This document shows positions 34,966-45,915 of a stretch of 64,000 nt of DNA, piece after piece (within the stretch, counting starts at the first letter, position 1; every line of letters begins with the position of its first letter). The DNA is taken from NCBI GenBank assembly GCA_038373865.1, contig JAXGGA010000021.1, positions 1-64,000 on the forward strand, read 5' to 3'. The position numbers and the translations under genes were made by a program. The notes beneath the pieces are model-generated. The model had not been told where the DNA came from. It made no database searches and saw only the letters and a list, made by a program, of their open reading frames with translations. The DNA comes from Uloborus plumipes (lineage: Eukaryota; Arthropoda; Arachnida; Araneae; Uloboridae).

Positions 34966-35544
34966 TTTTAGTTCGAAACCATTTTTGAGAAAATATGTAA
35001 GGTGCTCAGAAAAAGTCTCTTTCTCATTTATTTTGTCATCAATGAACAAAACGAAGGTTCTTCTATTCTTCTGAATTCGCTGAAGAGAAGCAGCAAATTC
35101 CTGTCACCCAAACATCCCGGCAAACGACTTTGGATTCTTATTTCACCAAAACAATTAGGTTAATTTTATGTCTGTATACATATTTTTTAAGACCTGCACA
35201 TTGTAACAACAACTGCGGTAAGTTATATTTTTTTGTTACTTTTGACTGAAAAAAAATCTGATGTTCGAATAAATGAATTTTTATGTATGTGCACGTATAA
35301 TTTACTTGCATGCTGGATAGAAAACTTTTTAATGACCTCGGTTATATCGCGCTTTTTTCTTGTCCCCCGAAAAGCGTGTACAGCTGTACAATCAAACGAT
35401 ACTGAAAATATTTTTAATTCAAAAAATAAAAAATCCGACATTGAAGGGTTAATATTAAAAAAAATCTATGAAGAAATAGCAATCATTTTTCAAACAATCA
35501 AAGAAACTGAATAAAAAAGAGGACAAGGAATCGTTTTCTCCTCA

Positions 35545-36033
35545 ATGGAGACAAAACTGACAAATATTCCAACAATTACGAGAACTCCGCCGAAGAGAAA
35601 ATCTGAAAGGTTTTATTGTCCACAAGAAAAGAATTTCCTGAAACAGAAAATCCTGAAATACCAAGAACACCCGTCTCACAAAAAGAAATATCACCCATTC
35701 CGCCGTATTCAGGGACGGTATAGATTAAGCCGAGTGCAGATCAAAAGAAACAAAGTTTTCAGAGAGAGAATAGAACACCTGTCCTGCATACATACATCCC
35801 TTTTTCTTTCGAAGGAGTGGTATTTAATGCAAGAGAACACGCGGAAGAGCAATAAGAAATATTCTGGCTTCGATGGAGTTGGATATTTCGGGAAAGTTTT
35901 TGCCGCAGCATGGAAGCGAATAATCGTAGTTGGTGAAAATAAATATTTTAACCCTTACAGTCAGAATTATGAAATAGTTAACCAAAAATGCTTTTATTTG
36001 GTAGACAAAGTACTATGGCTAAGAGCATCTTAA
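35545..36033 (+). CDS. Hypothetical 162-codon frame, possibly transposon-derived
   Basis: The longest uninterrupted ATG frame after those of the repeats. It is basic, rich in K and R. A segment at residues 111-135 (GYFGKVFAAAWKRI, then NKYFNPYSQN) loosely recalls the C-terminal part of pogo/Tigger DDE transposases, where F..AW.....V..GF...GI.P is usual, but the catalytic residues are not seen. Its last 90 bases belong to a duplicated non-coding repeat (also at 36488), so the C-terminus is unlikely to be original. Could be chance; function unknown. Confidence 0.2.
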   Translation: METKLTNIPTITRTPPKRKSERFYCPQEKNFLKQKILKYQEHPSHKKKYHPFRRIQGRYRLSRVQIKRNKVFRERIEHLSCIHTSLFLSKEWYLMQENTRKSNKKYSGFDGVGYFGKVFAAAWKRIIVVGENKYFNPYSQNYEIVNQKCFYLVDKVLWLRAS

Positions 36034-36240
36034 AAACAAAATTTCAAGCTTGTGAGTAAAAAATTAAAAGAGTTATGACATGTCCAATTTTCCAGACATA
36101 TATTTTGAAATTAATATTTCAGAACGGAAAATTATGAAACATCACACTAACTTGATCCTAAAATATTCTCCAAATAATAACAAAACGTAATATGAGCATT
36201 TAAAATGATAAATAAAAGATTATATATATTTTTTTTTAAT
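35948..36240. repeat. Direct duplicate, unit 1
   Basis: Shares 'gaattatgaaatag', agtactatggctaagag, ttaaaagagttatga and 'aataaaagatta' with 36488-36750, in the same order and orientation. Confidence 0.65.
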
Positions 36241-36487
36241 CAGAAAAAAGTTCGCCTTTTGCGACAAGAATCTATAGTTAGAAAAACGAGTCAAATCCAA
36301 TCTTCCAATCCAAATGTTGGGATGCTACTAATCCCAAAACGGGAAATTTTGCACAAATGATAATGTGCAGAATGTCAAGAGTAAACTACAAAAAAAAATC
36401 AAGTAATTTAATCAGTTATTAAATCATCAGCAGCTGTAGAAAGGTTATGTCCGGTATACCGGACACCAGGTCCAAAGGGGTCAGACG

Positions 36488-36750
36488 GAATTATGAAATA
36501 GGAAACCAAAAATGATGAAATTCGGTAGACAGAGTACTATGGCTAAGAGTATCTTACAAACAAAATTTTAAATGTGCAGGTGAACAATTAAAAGAGTTAT
36601 GATCTATCAAATTTCTCATATCTATATTTTAAAATGCATATTTTACCTATAAAAACGACAAAATGCCATTCAAATTCCATAGCAAAAGTTCTTCAAACAT
36701 CAATAAAGCATAATATAGGCATTTCGAATAATAAATAAAAGATTACATAA
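36488..36750. repeat. Direct duplicate, unit 2
   Basis: Second copy of 35948-36240, about 540 bases downstream and roughly 80 percent alike by eye. Confidence 0.65.
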
Positions 36751-38085
36751 TGTTTTTAAAACCAGAGAAAAGGAGCACTTTTGCGGCGAGAGTGCAAAGT
36801 TTTCGACTACTTTTTCACAGTAACTCAGTTACCTTAACTTTTGGATTTTTCAAAAGAATAAACTTATTCGTCTATGAAAATAATGCCGTGAAAAAAATAT
36901 ATCAACGAAACGAATTGAAATTTAACATCATAATTCTCAAAGTGAAAACAAAGTTAAAACTACCTAATATAAGGTTAACGAAATAAGTGAACTGCACAGA
37001 AATTATTCAAACATTAACCACAGTAATAATCATGTATGCTAACACTCGATAAATAACATATTATTATCGATTTTTATATGTATGACACTTTTTTTTTTTA
37101 ATATGGGTCAGCGATGATAAAATATATCAGTCGGGACGGAGTTCCCATCACGTTTTAGTCCATTCAAGTTAATACCATAGTCATCAATCACTTTGCATAA
37201 GTCAAGAAATAAGCGAAATTACAAAATACCACATAAATATCGCTTCGTTTATTTGTTGTGAATTATTGCGCCCCTTGAGTAATAAAAAGAAGAAAATCAT
37301 AGATGATTGCTCTCTCAACAATCAAGTATAGCTTCTTATCAGTTGATGAAGTATATTTGTTGAATTGATATCAAATGTTGTTACCATTTTTCGTGGAAGA
37401 TAAAGCCTAAGCTTTGTTTCCTCCTTATTTGTCAAGTTACAAAATCGATTAAACCATCGATTCCTTCACGCAAAACTAACATCGAAGTTTGGCACATGAA
37501 ATATTCTGTTATCTCCTTACAACTTTATCATTTTCCAAAACTAAAATTATCTTATGCCATTTTCCATAGCGAAATGCATATTTGAAGATAATTATTAAAA
37601 CTCGAGGAATAAAATCAATAATTCTTACTCTACGCAAAGGAAATATTTGATTTTATTTGGTTCAGAAAAGTCGTACAGTGGGTTTTGGCACACTTTTTGA
37701 ACGATTCTCCTCATAAATACTAGCAATCTTTGCATATAAATATTTTTTGTCCTTACTAATAGTTTAGCTGTTAAGATTTAAATCAAAACTTTTAATTTTT
37801 TAAAAATCTGTTTAAATTTAAAATGAAATACGGTTTAGCGCGAGTAAATTTTAAAGATGTTTCATGAGCTAGCTAATTACATAATTACACAAGTAAGTTT
37901 TATTCCTCAAAAAACTTTTTCAAAGACTGTAAATTACCCAACCTTTGCCATAGTTATCTGAAAACCTAATTTCAGTTATCTTTGTAAATATTTCGTTTTT
38001 CTCATTAGTAATAGATTTTTATTTTTACAGTTTTTGACCTATGATGAAGCAATTTTACAGGTTAAAGGATAATCGTTGTGTATAC
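36751..38085. other. AT-rich sequence, nothing recognised
   Basis: No gene or element boundary seen. Confidence 0.6.
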
Positions 38086-38089
38086 AATA

Positions 38090-38527
38090 CAGTGGAACCT
38101 CGTTAATTCGAATACGCTTAAAACGAATTACTGATAAAGCGCGATTCAGATTGCGAGCGAAACGCGCGGGCGAAGCGAACTTTTCCCCGCGAAACCGGTT
38201 TCGGGAATGCGTTCCCATGACAACGCGGCGAATATTCGCCTGTCGCGAGCGATCTAGCATGCTAGATATCTTCGCGTGCGAAAGGCGAGCGAAATTGGGC
38301 AACGAGAGCGACAGCCAGTCAGAGGGAAGGCGCCATCTTTGCTCACCACCTGAATTTTTCACCTGCGAACGAAAAACGCTTCGTTCGTTCGCGTAGCTCG
38401 CAATCTAAATCGGCCTTAAGACGAAATACATTTCTGGTCTCCATCCTATTGTACTGTTGATTGTTGTTCGGATAAGACAAATTGATTTTACAGGTCCCTT
38501 GGAGTTAGGTTTGATAAGATTCGACTG
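38090..38527. mobile_element. pogo/Tigger-type MITE
   Basis: CAGTGGAACCTCGTTAATTC after TA at the left; the right end, read inverted, is CAGTCGAATCTTATC. It has been split by a GC-rich MITE (38137-38416). Confidence 0.6.
38137..38416. mobile_element. GC-rich MITE nested in a pogo-type MITE
   Basis: Ends AAGCGCGATTCAGATTGCGA and, inverted, AGGCCGATTTAGATTGCGAG, with TA on each side. It is about 50 percent GC in a 30 percent GC neighbourhood, rich in gcgaacg/cgttcgc. The overlapping ~106-codon frames on both strands come from this composition and palindromy, not from genes. Confidence 0.65.
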
Positions 38528-38548
38528 TTCTACCATAGAACAATACTA

Positions 38549-40507
38549 CAGTGCCCGCCGCTTATTAAAACCACATTTGTTCTGAGGACATTTGATTTCA
38601 TTAAGCGGCTGATTTTATAAACCGGTATACATAAAATTACAAAAAGAAAAGGTTTTAAAGTTTAACAAAATTAAAAAGAAATTTATTTCTTTTATCTTTT
38701 GTTCATTTTGAGTTAATTAAAACACAGTTCGAATTTAACTTAGATGCATAAAGTACATTTTTCAAATTACACAAGGGTTTTAAAATATTGACTTATTGTT
38801 GTTTCAGAAACAGAATTTGAAAGTAAAGGTTCAACATCATTTCAGATACCTTGAGCTCTGCCTAAAAAAATTTACGAGTTGTACCGTACCAAGTGCGGTC
38901 GCTCGCTGGTATTCAAATTTTACATTAGCTACCAGTTTTTTTTTTAGCTCTCATTGCTTTATAAGAGGATTTTTGCCTCCAACTCGACTACTTTCGTATT
39001 CCATGCTGATGAGAGCATAATAAGCTTAAAACAGCTGTCCATGGATCGAAATAGCCGAGTTGGCGGTGTATTGCATCATTTGAGAGTTTATAAAAGTTCT
39101 TGTAAATTTCAGTATTACCTCCTCTTTGATCCAAAGTGCTCTGTATGACACACAGCAAGCGTTTTTCTGTCATCAACTGAAGAGGGCACATTTGGCGCTA
39201 TGACTGAGATTTCTTCGTCTTCAGAGACCGATTCTTCCACTTCTTGTCGTGACATAACTTGAGAGTTTATCATTTCCGTTGCAGCTGTCCATGGATCAAA
39301 ATAGCCGAGTTGGCGGTGTATTGCATCATTTGAGAGTTTATAAAAGTTCTTGTAAATTTCAGTATTACCTCCTCTTTGATCCAAAGTGCTCTGTATGACA
39401 CACAGCGAGCGCTTTTCTGACATCAACTGAAGAGTGCACATTTGGTCACTATGACTGAGATTTCTTCGTCTTCAGAGACCGATTCTTCCACTTATTGTTG
39501 TGACATAACTTGAGAGTTTATCATTTCCGTTGCAGCTGTCCATGGATCGAAATAGCCGAGTTGGCGGTGTATTGCATCATTTGAGAGTTTATAAAAGTTC
39601 TTGTAAATTTCAGGATTACCTCCTCTTTGATCCAAAGTGCTCTGTATGACACACAGCAAGCGCTTTTCAGACATCAACTGAAGACGTCACATTTGGCACT
39701 ATGACTGAGATTTCTTCGTCTTCAGAGACCGATTCTTCCACTTATTGTTGTGACATAACTTGAGAGTTTATCATTTCCGTTGCAGCTGTCCATGGATCGA
39801 AATAGCCGAGTTGGCGGTGTATTGCATCATTTGAGAGTTTATAAAAGTTCTTGTAAATTTCAGGATTATCTCCTCTTTGATCCAAAGTGCTCTGTATGAC
39901 ACACAGCAAGCGCTTTTCAGACATCAACTGAAGACGTCACATTTGGCACTATGACTGAGATTTCTTCGTCTTCAGAGACCGATTCTTCCACTTATTGTTG
40001 TGACATAACTTGAGAGTTTATCATTTCCGTTGCAGCTGTCCATGGATCAAAATAGCCGAGTTGGCGGTGTATTGCATCATTTGAGAGTTTATAAAAGTTC
40101 TTGTAAATTTCAGTATTACCTCCTCTTTGATCCAAAGTGCTCTGTATGACACACAGCGAGCGCTTTTCTGACATCAACTGAAGACGTCACATTTGGCACT
40201 ATGACTGAGATTTCTTCGTCTTCAGAGACCGATTCTTCCACTTCTTGTTGTGACATAACTCGAGAGTTTATTATTTCCGTTGCAGTTTCACAGTCAGATT
40301 TCCCTCCTGATGTTTGCAAATTATCCTCACGTTTGCAAGAAAAAAAGCTTTTTCTTTATTTCTTCTAAAGCTTGAGTGTATAAAACGCCGCTAATGATTT
40401 TATTAAAGGAAACATGGTTTGATACAGTAATGATTCTGTTCTTTCATATTTGCTTTTATTACGCGGCTGATTTTATAATCCAGTGATTTTATTAGTGGCG
40501 AGCACTG
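38549..40507. mobile_element. pogo/Tigger-type element holding a tandem array
   Basis: TA then CAGTGCCCGCCGCTTATTAA at the left; GGCGAGCACTG then TA at the right. Repeated subterminal 'gcggctgattttataa' lies at both ends (38604, 40463). The interior is mainly the 250-bp array at 39032-40285. Confidence 0.8.
39032..40285 (-). repeat. Five tandem 250-bp units from a transposase-like coding end
   Basis: The phrase cagctgtccatggatc recurs at 39032, 39282, 39533, 39783 and 40033, giving units of 250-253 bp that differ at few positions. On the minus strand each reads AATEMINSQVMS(R/Q)Q, then EVEESVSEDEEISV, an acidic tail like the C-terminus of Tigger transposases. In three units the codon after the QQ is TAA instead of GAA. 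As 250 is not a multiple of 3, the array cannot be one continuous repeat protein. Confidence 0.8.
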
Positions 40508-40722
40508 TATACTGTTACACCTCAATGGTTAACCCATTTATGCCCAAGTTTTTTTTAAGAATTTTTGTCATTTTTTATCTGATTAAAACTCTTACTTGGA
40601 ATGGTTTACATACATTTTAGGCCTCAAATAGTTCGCCGTTGCCATATTTATGAAGTTATTTAACGTCCTGTTTATGGGATATTTTGCAGATATGTGAGCA
40701 AAATCGACCTTATTTGACTTTA

Positions 40723-41986
40723 CAGGATGACAAGAAATAACTTGGACACACATGGTACGTTATAACTTTGTTGCTAATGAAAATATTGCGACCAAACTTC
40801 AAAATAAGTATGAATACATTATTTTGTCTAATATATTTAAACGTTTTCAAATTGGCTACCGTTAGTATTAATACAGAGCTTTAGACGTGTCACAAAATTT
40901 TCGGCTACGGGCCGCAACTCACTCATTGATATTTTATCCCTTTCCTTCCAAAACGATTTTTGTAGGGATGCCAGAGCTTTATGAGGTTTAGTACACACCC
41001 TTGTATCCAAGATAAAACAAACAGAATAATCCATTGGGTTCAAATCTGGGAATACCTGGGGGCCATTCTTGAGCTCCAATGAAGTTTGGAAAATGAGTCT
41101 TCATCAATCTTGAGTGTCTTTAGCTCTGTAAGCAATTGAAAAATTCTGTTGGAAGGATCAGCTTTAGTTTTCAAAGAGTTTTTGCGACCAAGGTAAGACA
41201 GCATCTTCCAAAATGGGTTTGCGGTACGTTTGCTGATTATTTTTCATCCCTTGATCAGCAAAACAAGTGATGTTTTCCCACTAGCACATATCCCACCCCA
41301 AACCATTGCAGATATGGATCGTTGACGCCGACAACAATTCAAGAAGTTCCAGGTGCTTCTGCTGACCAAACTCTATCATTATGGCTATTTTGAGCTTGTT
41401 CAATTGAGAACAGTTTTTCATCTGTGAAGACCAATGTTTTCCATCGATCATCTGCGGCCCGCTTTAACAGTTCTTTCCTCTTTTGAAGTCTTGTGCGTTT
41501 GTTCTTTGCTGCTAGCTTTTGAGTCTCTTTCATTTTGTAAGGGAGAAGACCAAGCTCAACTATTACCATCAAACAAGTGGTTTCTATACTGATTTTCACC
41601 CCTCTAGCAACTTTTCTCATTGAAATCCTAGGGTTTCGTTAAACTTGCTTTTTGGCCCCTTTCTGGCCGCTAGATGTGTTAACTGTGCATTTCTACTCCT
41701 TCCTGACCTGTCACCATCATGTTCGAGTTTTTTTAACCTTTTAATTGTATAGGAAACCGTGTACTTAGCCACTTTCAATCATTGAACAATTTCATATTTT
41801 TTCGTTTCTTGCTTAGGTAATTCAAATATAGCAGATAGTTTGCGAACCATAATGGTTATCCCAACTTACTTACACCTATTTAGTAGATTTCTAGGATCTA
41901 TTCCCTATCACAATATCGTTAAAAATTCAGTGGTATTTACAGATATTTGGTTTGAAAATTCGTCCAAGTTATTTCTTGTCACCCTG
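40723..41986 (-). mobile_element. mariner/Tc1-superfamily element
   Basis: TA-flanked 25-bp TIRs: CAGGATGACAAGAAATAACT at the left, and AGTTATTTCTTGTCACCCTG at the right, one mismatch. At 1264 bp it is the full length of a mariner, and it carries a nearly complete but broken transposase on the minus strand. Confidence 0.92.
40837..41850 (-). pseudogene. mariner-type transposase, inactivated
   Basis: Reading leftward from an ATG at 41850, pieces in changing frames cover the order expected of a ~340-residue mariner transposase. They are an N-terminal helix-turn-helix region with a GRSGRSRN-like linker (about 41640-41720), VFTDEKLFS with the first catalytic D (about 41420), MVWGGICASGK (about 41290), and PDLNPMDYS with the last catalytic D (about 41030). 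The end is a typical C-terminal helix with FVTRLKLCI. Several stops and frameshifts interrupt it, so it is dead. Known role of the family: cut-and-paste transposition at TA. Confidence 0.85.
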
Positions 41987-42424
41987 TACTTTTGCAAAGT
42001 AACATTACAGAAGGCATCTCTGATCAATTTTAAGCAAATCATTTTAAAACAGTTTGATTTTATGAAAAAAGATTCGCAAAAAAAAAATACTTTCTGTGGC
42101 TACCCATGCGGGATCGTTGCTTGACTGATTTGTCTGAAAATAGCTGTCAATAAATAAACTCTGATGTCCAAATAGTGGCTCTAACTGGTTTTCTCAAGAA
42201 GAAGGACTATTTAACTTGTAAAAAACAGCTTTAGTAAAAGGACATATCCATTACAGGTTTTTGTGTGCAGTAACTAACAAGCGTCCCGTTTTTAGGCTAT
42301 TGGGCATAAATGGGTTAATACTTCATATCTTACCGCGTGGATTGCTCAATAAAGACTGATCACTTTTTTTTTTCAGGTAAATAAAATATCATGGCTCAGA
42401 AAAAAAATTTATGTACATGTGAAG

Positions 42425-42655
42425 TATAATACCAACGTTAATTAAGCACAAACACGCAGCGATACTGCAGACACGTGTTTCGGCGCCTTTTTCAATGCAA
42501 AAAATTTGAGCTTATGAATGCACAAACATCCGACAAAAGCCTTTTGTCGGTTGTTTGCATTGAAAAAGGCGTTCCTTGCAACGCCGAAACACGTGTCTGC
42601 AGTATCCTTGCGTATTTGTGCTTAATTAACGCTGGTATTATACGTCACAATTTCT
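42425..42655. repeat. Palindromic repeat with cgaaacacgtgtctgcag
   Basis: The arm 42425-42500 (taataccaacgttaattaag ... ctgcagacacgtgtttcggc) is the reverse complement of 42570-42650. A second inner palindrome, ccgacaaaagccttttgtcgg, is at the centre. One arm recurs at 14500-14625. Probably a fold-back MITE. Confidence 0.75.
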
Positions 42656-42744
42656 TCACAAAGGTAATTAGTTTCTTAATGTACATGTATTGGGATGAGG
42701 GACGAATAAATAGCTGGAATTTATGGGCCATGACGAAAGTAATA

Positions 42745-42919
42745 CAGTCGACGCTCGTTAGAACGACCACACGTTATAAAGACCATCCTAATATAATGAC
42801 CGGTGAGAAAACCCCCAACTGTATCCCAAATACTCTATGTTCTACCTCTTATAGCGACCACTCGTTAAAAAGACCGTTTTCTGTAGGACGGAGACGGTCG
42901 TTATATCGAGCGTCGACTG
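42745..42919. mobile_element. pogo-like MITE (CAGTCGACGCTCG ends)
   Basis: TA, then CAGTCGACGCTCGTTAGAAC; right end TATCGAGCGTCGACTG, then TA. 175 bp, non-coding, with inverted 'gaccac' and 'agaccg' phrases inside. Confidence 0.85.
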
Positions 42920-43052
42920 TATACCCTTGGCAACCGTTCAAGCACATGCAATTTCATTTTCGCATACGGATAAATAGAAGCGACACGCTGTGAACAAACA
43001 ATAACGTTCCTTTAAATTTAGTTTTTCTCTTGATGATCCAACAGCTGAAGCA

Positions 43053-43307
43053 CATATCTGTACCTCAGAACCAGACAACGTAAGTCCAAAAAATGGCGAT
43101 TTTCTTTTTATTAGTGAATTGTATGTAGAATCTTATTCTGCATCGACGCATGAGAACGGTATTCGATAAAACAAATTCCTTCCAATTATTTAGCAGTATT
43201 AAAAGAGCGCGAATCCTATCTTTCGCATGCATCCGACATTTGTTTTTCCCTTCTCCTGAAAAGTTACGAAAATGGACTTACGTTAGTCAGGTTCTGAAGT
43301 AGATATG
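43053..43307. mobile_element. MITE, TACCTCAGAACCAGA family
   Basis: Left catatctgtacctcagaacc, right ggttctgaagtagatatg inverted; the subterminal cgtaagtcca / tggacttacg pair is shared with 18203-18348. The interior differs from that palindromic copy. Confidence 0.75.
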
Positions 43308-44067
43308 ATGAAACAGGAAGTTGATCTGGAGTGTATTCTTCTACATAGAACAGGTACAAATTTGCTTCAAAAGAAGTTGGTTTTGCAAATAACTGAAATT
43401 GCAGTATTTAAACACCATATCGAGCTGTTTGACGTCACTTGTTCATTAGAGATATCTTAGCAAAATACGAATAAAGGCTGATTTTTATGTAACATTTGAG
43501 CATATTAAACATCTATAATTGTTTGAGTGTTATATTTAAATAAATAGCATAAACGAAGATGAAAACTGTTAGAAAAGATATTTCAAGCTGAGAATTTTTT
43601 TAGAGAAATTTTACAATAGAAAAACAAGTGTTTATATACTGTTACCATTTAATTACAATTTTTCCAGTGACTAAAAAATATTAATGACAAGGGTAACTCA
43701 TATCAATAAGAGCACTACATTTTCAGAGTATACGAAACGTACAATTTCTGTTTAACACGGTTGAAGAAACGCGGGAGAAGTTTTAATTAAACGCACTTGC
43801 AATTCATAAGAGTCCAAGTAGAAGTAAAAAAGTTGCATTTCTAACAGGAAAAAATCTCTTTCCAAAACATTTGCCGAAATTCCAGTTTTTCAGAATTGTA
43901 CGAAATGTTTTTCCTTGGAGTTTCTGAAGTTTTTTAAAGACACTTGCTTTTACTAATGAATATTTGCGCACGGAAAAATATGCTGCTCTAACTTTTTTTT
44001 TCAAGGGGCTGCCCATAAATGATGCCAAACAAATTTTCAACATATTTGACCCCTCTCCCTCCCTCAA
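43308..44067. other. No gene recognised
   Basis: Nothing supported. Confidence 0.5.
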
Positions 44068-44102
44068 GATGATGTGTGACAAAGTGTCACACATCATCTT
44101 AA
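44068..44102. repeat. Perfect 16-bp-arm hairpin
   Basis: aagatgatgtgtgaca, loop aag, tgtcacacatcatctt. It lies in a C-rich repeat region (44040-44330) with further 'gtcacac' phrases, so it is probably part of a transposon rather than a terminator. Confidence 0.7.
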
Positions 44103-44922
44103 CCCCTACCCTTGTCACGTGTCACGCCATATTACACAAACATATCGTTACATCAAAATGTTTCTATTTTGACCTAATGTCACACTTCTACGTACCTCTC
44201 CCTCTTCCGTGTCACACACAGTCAAACTTTCAAGACCCCCCACCCACCCCAATCGCACTATTTTTCTACGTACTTGAACCCCACTTTGTCATACTTCCAT
44301 CCTAACCCCCCCCTTATCGTGCGTCACGCTCTATTACACAAACATATAATTGCATTAAAAAAATTCTATTTTCGCCAAAAGTGTCCCTTCACTTACTAAC
44401 CACCTCCTCCCAGACAGAGACTGTCACAATTTCACAAAATACTCCAGCTCCTCGTCCCTAACCTCATAGCGAGATATCATTTAGGAATAAGTCGCAAAAC
44501 AAACCGACTTTTTATTGCGTGTATCTAATGTGCGTGTGTGTTGCTCAAAAACTAACTACACCGAAAGTCGATGTGAGTAAGTGACGATGCGCTATCTTTT
44601 CACCTCCCTCCCTCTTCCTCTCTGTTGATTTATATCAAAGACTCGTTCGAGAGAAAAAATGCGAATTTTGATTGATCCTAATTTGCAAAAGAGTGTATAG
44701 CTTTTGTTCATCTTAAAAAACGAAAGAGAGAAAAGACCATGTGTGTGTTTGTGTTTTATTGTGTTTTAGTGAAGAAGATTGTGAAATTATAATATATGGC
44801 TGTATTTAGTACCAGTAAGTGATTCTGAAATCTTGATTTTTTAAAAAAATAGTTGATGAGAGGTTTATTGGTGTTAAAAAGGGAAATATTGGTTCTAGAA
44901 AAAAAAACTTAAGCTTTGGTGT
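44103..44922. other. C-rich repeat then unassigned sequence
   Basis: From 44100 to 44460 the phrases 'cgtgtcacgc', attacacaaacata and ccccac recur (for example 44117/44322 and 44133/44332), suggesting an internally duplicated repeat. No gene. Confidence 0.5.
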
Positions 44923-45306
44923 ATGAGAAAAAAAGAAATACAAAAATGCAGTGCTCTACTGAGATGTAACTCTTTTATACCATGCCACCATAACAATAAG
45001 CGATTAAAGTGCTTTAAAGTCGGACCAAGAGATGCAGCCACATCGAGAAAATCCATCTACGAAGTTTCAGCTAACTACAAACAAGATTGTAAAATAAGTT
45101 CGTTCTTGAGTTTTAATAATGTTAAGAGAAGAACACCAAAGCAGACTAATAATCTTGACAGTAAGCCAAAACCACATGGATTCGATGTTAACCATAGCAT
45201 CTTCAACAGTAATGGAAAAGTAATTATAGTATGCAAAAAGCTTTTATGCCCTTACTCAATTGAAAGCAACAAAGTTAAGCAGAAAACTGCCGTGCTAAGC
45301 ACATAA
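44923..45306 (+). CDS. Hypothetical 127-codon frame, probable transposon-derived relic
   Basis: Cysteine- and lysine-containing product. The layout 'basic stretch, KRRTPKQTNN, a gap, then VIIVCKKLLCPYSIESNKVK' resembles a region upstream of the catalytic core in several insect transposon proteins, where a VCKK.FL..L.I....V motif is common. No catalytic residues are seen, there is no obvious promoter, and the 127-codon length may be partial. Could also be chance in AT-rich DNA. Confidence 0.25.
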   Translation: MRKKEIQKCSALLRCNSFIPCHHNNKRLKCFKVGPRDAATSRKSIYEVSANYKQDCKISSFLSFNNVKRRTPKQTNNLDSKPKPHGFDVNHSIFNSNGKVIIVCKKLLCPYSIESNKVKQKTAVLST

Positions 45307-45547
45307 GTCGTATCTGCACCTTTTAACAAAATTGAGTTATCACCACCGGGTGTCTCGCTGCGACGTATTTTACCAAAATACAAAATTATATGGTCATTTG
45401 AGAACGGAAAATATTCTTTAAAAAATTCTGAAAAAGTTTCTTCTGAATCACATACATGGTGGGGTAAAACTTTAAAGAGGTGTATCTCAGTTTGAGATTG
45501 ACTGCAGATACCACTTTTGCGTTTAGCACGGCATTATATCTAAAAAG
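45307..45547. other. Spacer before the MITE array
   Basis: Nothing recognised. Confidence 0.4.
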
Positions 45548-45550
45548 TAA

Positions 45551-45747
45551 GGGCCGAATTCAAGTGAAACACCATTGCAATCGCTTCGAAGCGATCGCAA
45601 TAGACCAAAACTGCAATCTCTACTGGAAGTCGAATTACATTGAATCGCATCTCGTAGCGATTGTAACGTTTCACTTGAATCCAAATTTGAGAATTTGCGA
45701 TTGCATTACTGAGTTGCGATCGTCCGTGTTTCACTTGAATTCTTGCC
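45551..45747. mobile_element. Harbinger-type MITE, tandem copy 1 of 3
   Basis: GGGCCGAATTCAAGTGAAAC at the left, GTTTCACTTGAATTCTTGCC at the right. The left flank is TAA (45548-45550) and 3 bp (TAT) separate it from the next copy. 197 bp; it has 35 extra bases (about 45590-45625) relative to copies 2 and 3. Confidence 0.85.
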
Positions 45748-45750
45748 TAT

Positions 45751-45912
45751 GGGCCGAATTCAAGTAAAACACTATTGCAATCGCTACTGGAAGTCGAATT
45801 ACATTAGAATCGCATCTAGTAGCGATTGTAACGTTTCACTTGAATCCAAATTTGAGAATTTGCGATTGCATTACTGAGTTGCGATCGTCCGTGTTTCACT
45901 CGAATTCCTGCC
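45751..45912. mobile_element. Harbinger-type MITE, tandem copy 2 of 3
   Basis: 162 bp, GGGCCGAATTCAAG start and CGAATTCCTGCC end, followed by the 3-bp spacer TGT. Nearly identical to copy 3. Confidence 0.85.
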
Positions 45913-45915
45913 TGT

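Larger units (their letters stand above)
34304..36480 (+). mobile_element. Possible piggyBac-type element
   Basis: TTAA then CCCCTTTGATAG (34300-34315) at the left; CCAAAGGGG at 36472-36480 on the right, preceded by the palindrome gtccggtataccggac. The right TTAA is not preserved. A piggyBac-type C-terminal zinc domain inside (34535-34738) supports the assignment. Pogo-like ends (34876, 35338) have been added later. Confidence 0.45.
40533..42314. mobile_element. piggyBac-type MITE split by a mariner
   Basis: TTAA (40529-40532, 42315-42318) flanks a perfect 15-bp TIR, CCCATTTATGCCCAA and TTGGGCATAAATGGG. Removal of the nested mariner leaves about 516 bp, non-coding. A related element with CCCATTAATGCC ends is at 49946-50452. 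Confidence 0.9.

Noticed and set aside
38039..38396. Overlapping ~106-codon frames on both strands
   Set aside because: They arise from a GC-rich palindromic MITE and mirror each other.
42475..42993. 172-codon + frame, the longest in the window
   Set aside because: It runs across a palindromic repeat and a pogo-like MITE, so the frame is a chance product of two elements.
44068..44102. Hairpin as a transcription terminator
   Set aside because: A stem of this kind does not terminate RNA polymerase II, and it belongs to a C-rich repeat.
45480..45767. 95-codon frame over the MITE array
   Set aside because: It is an open frame through a non-coding Harbinger-type MITE.
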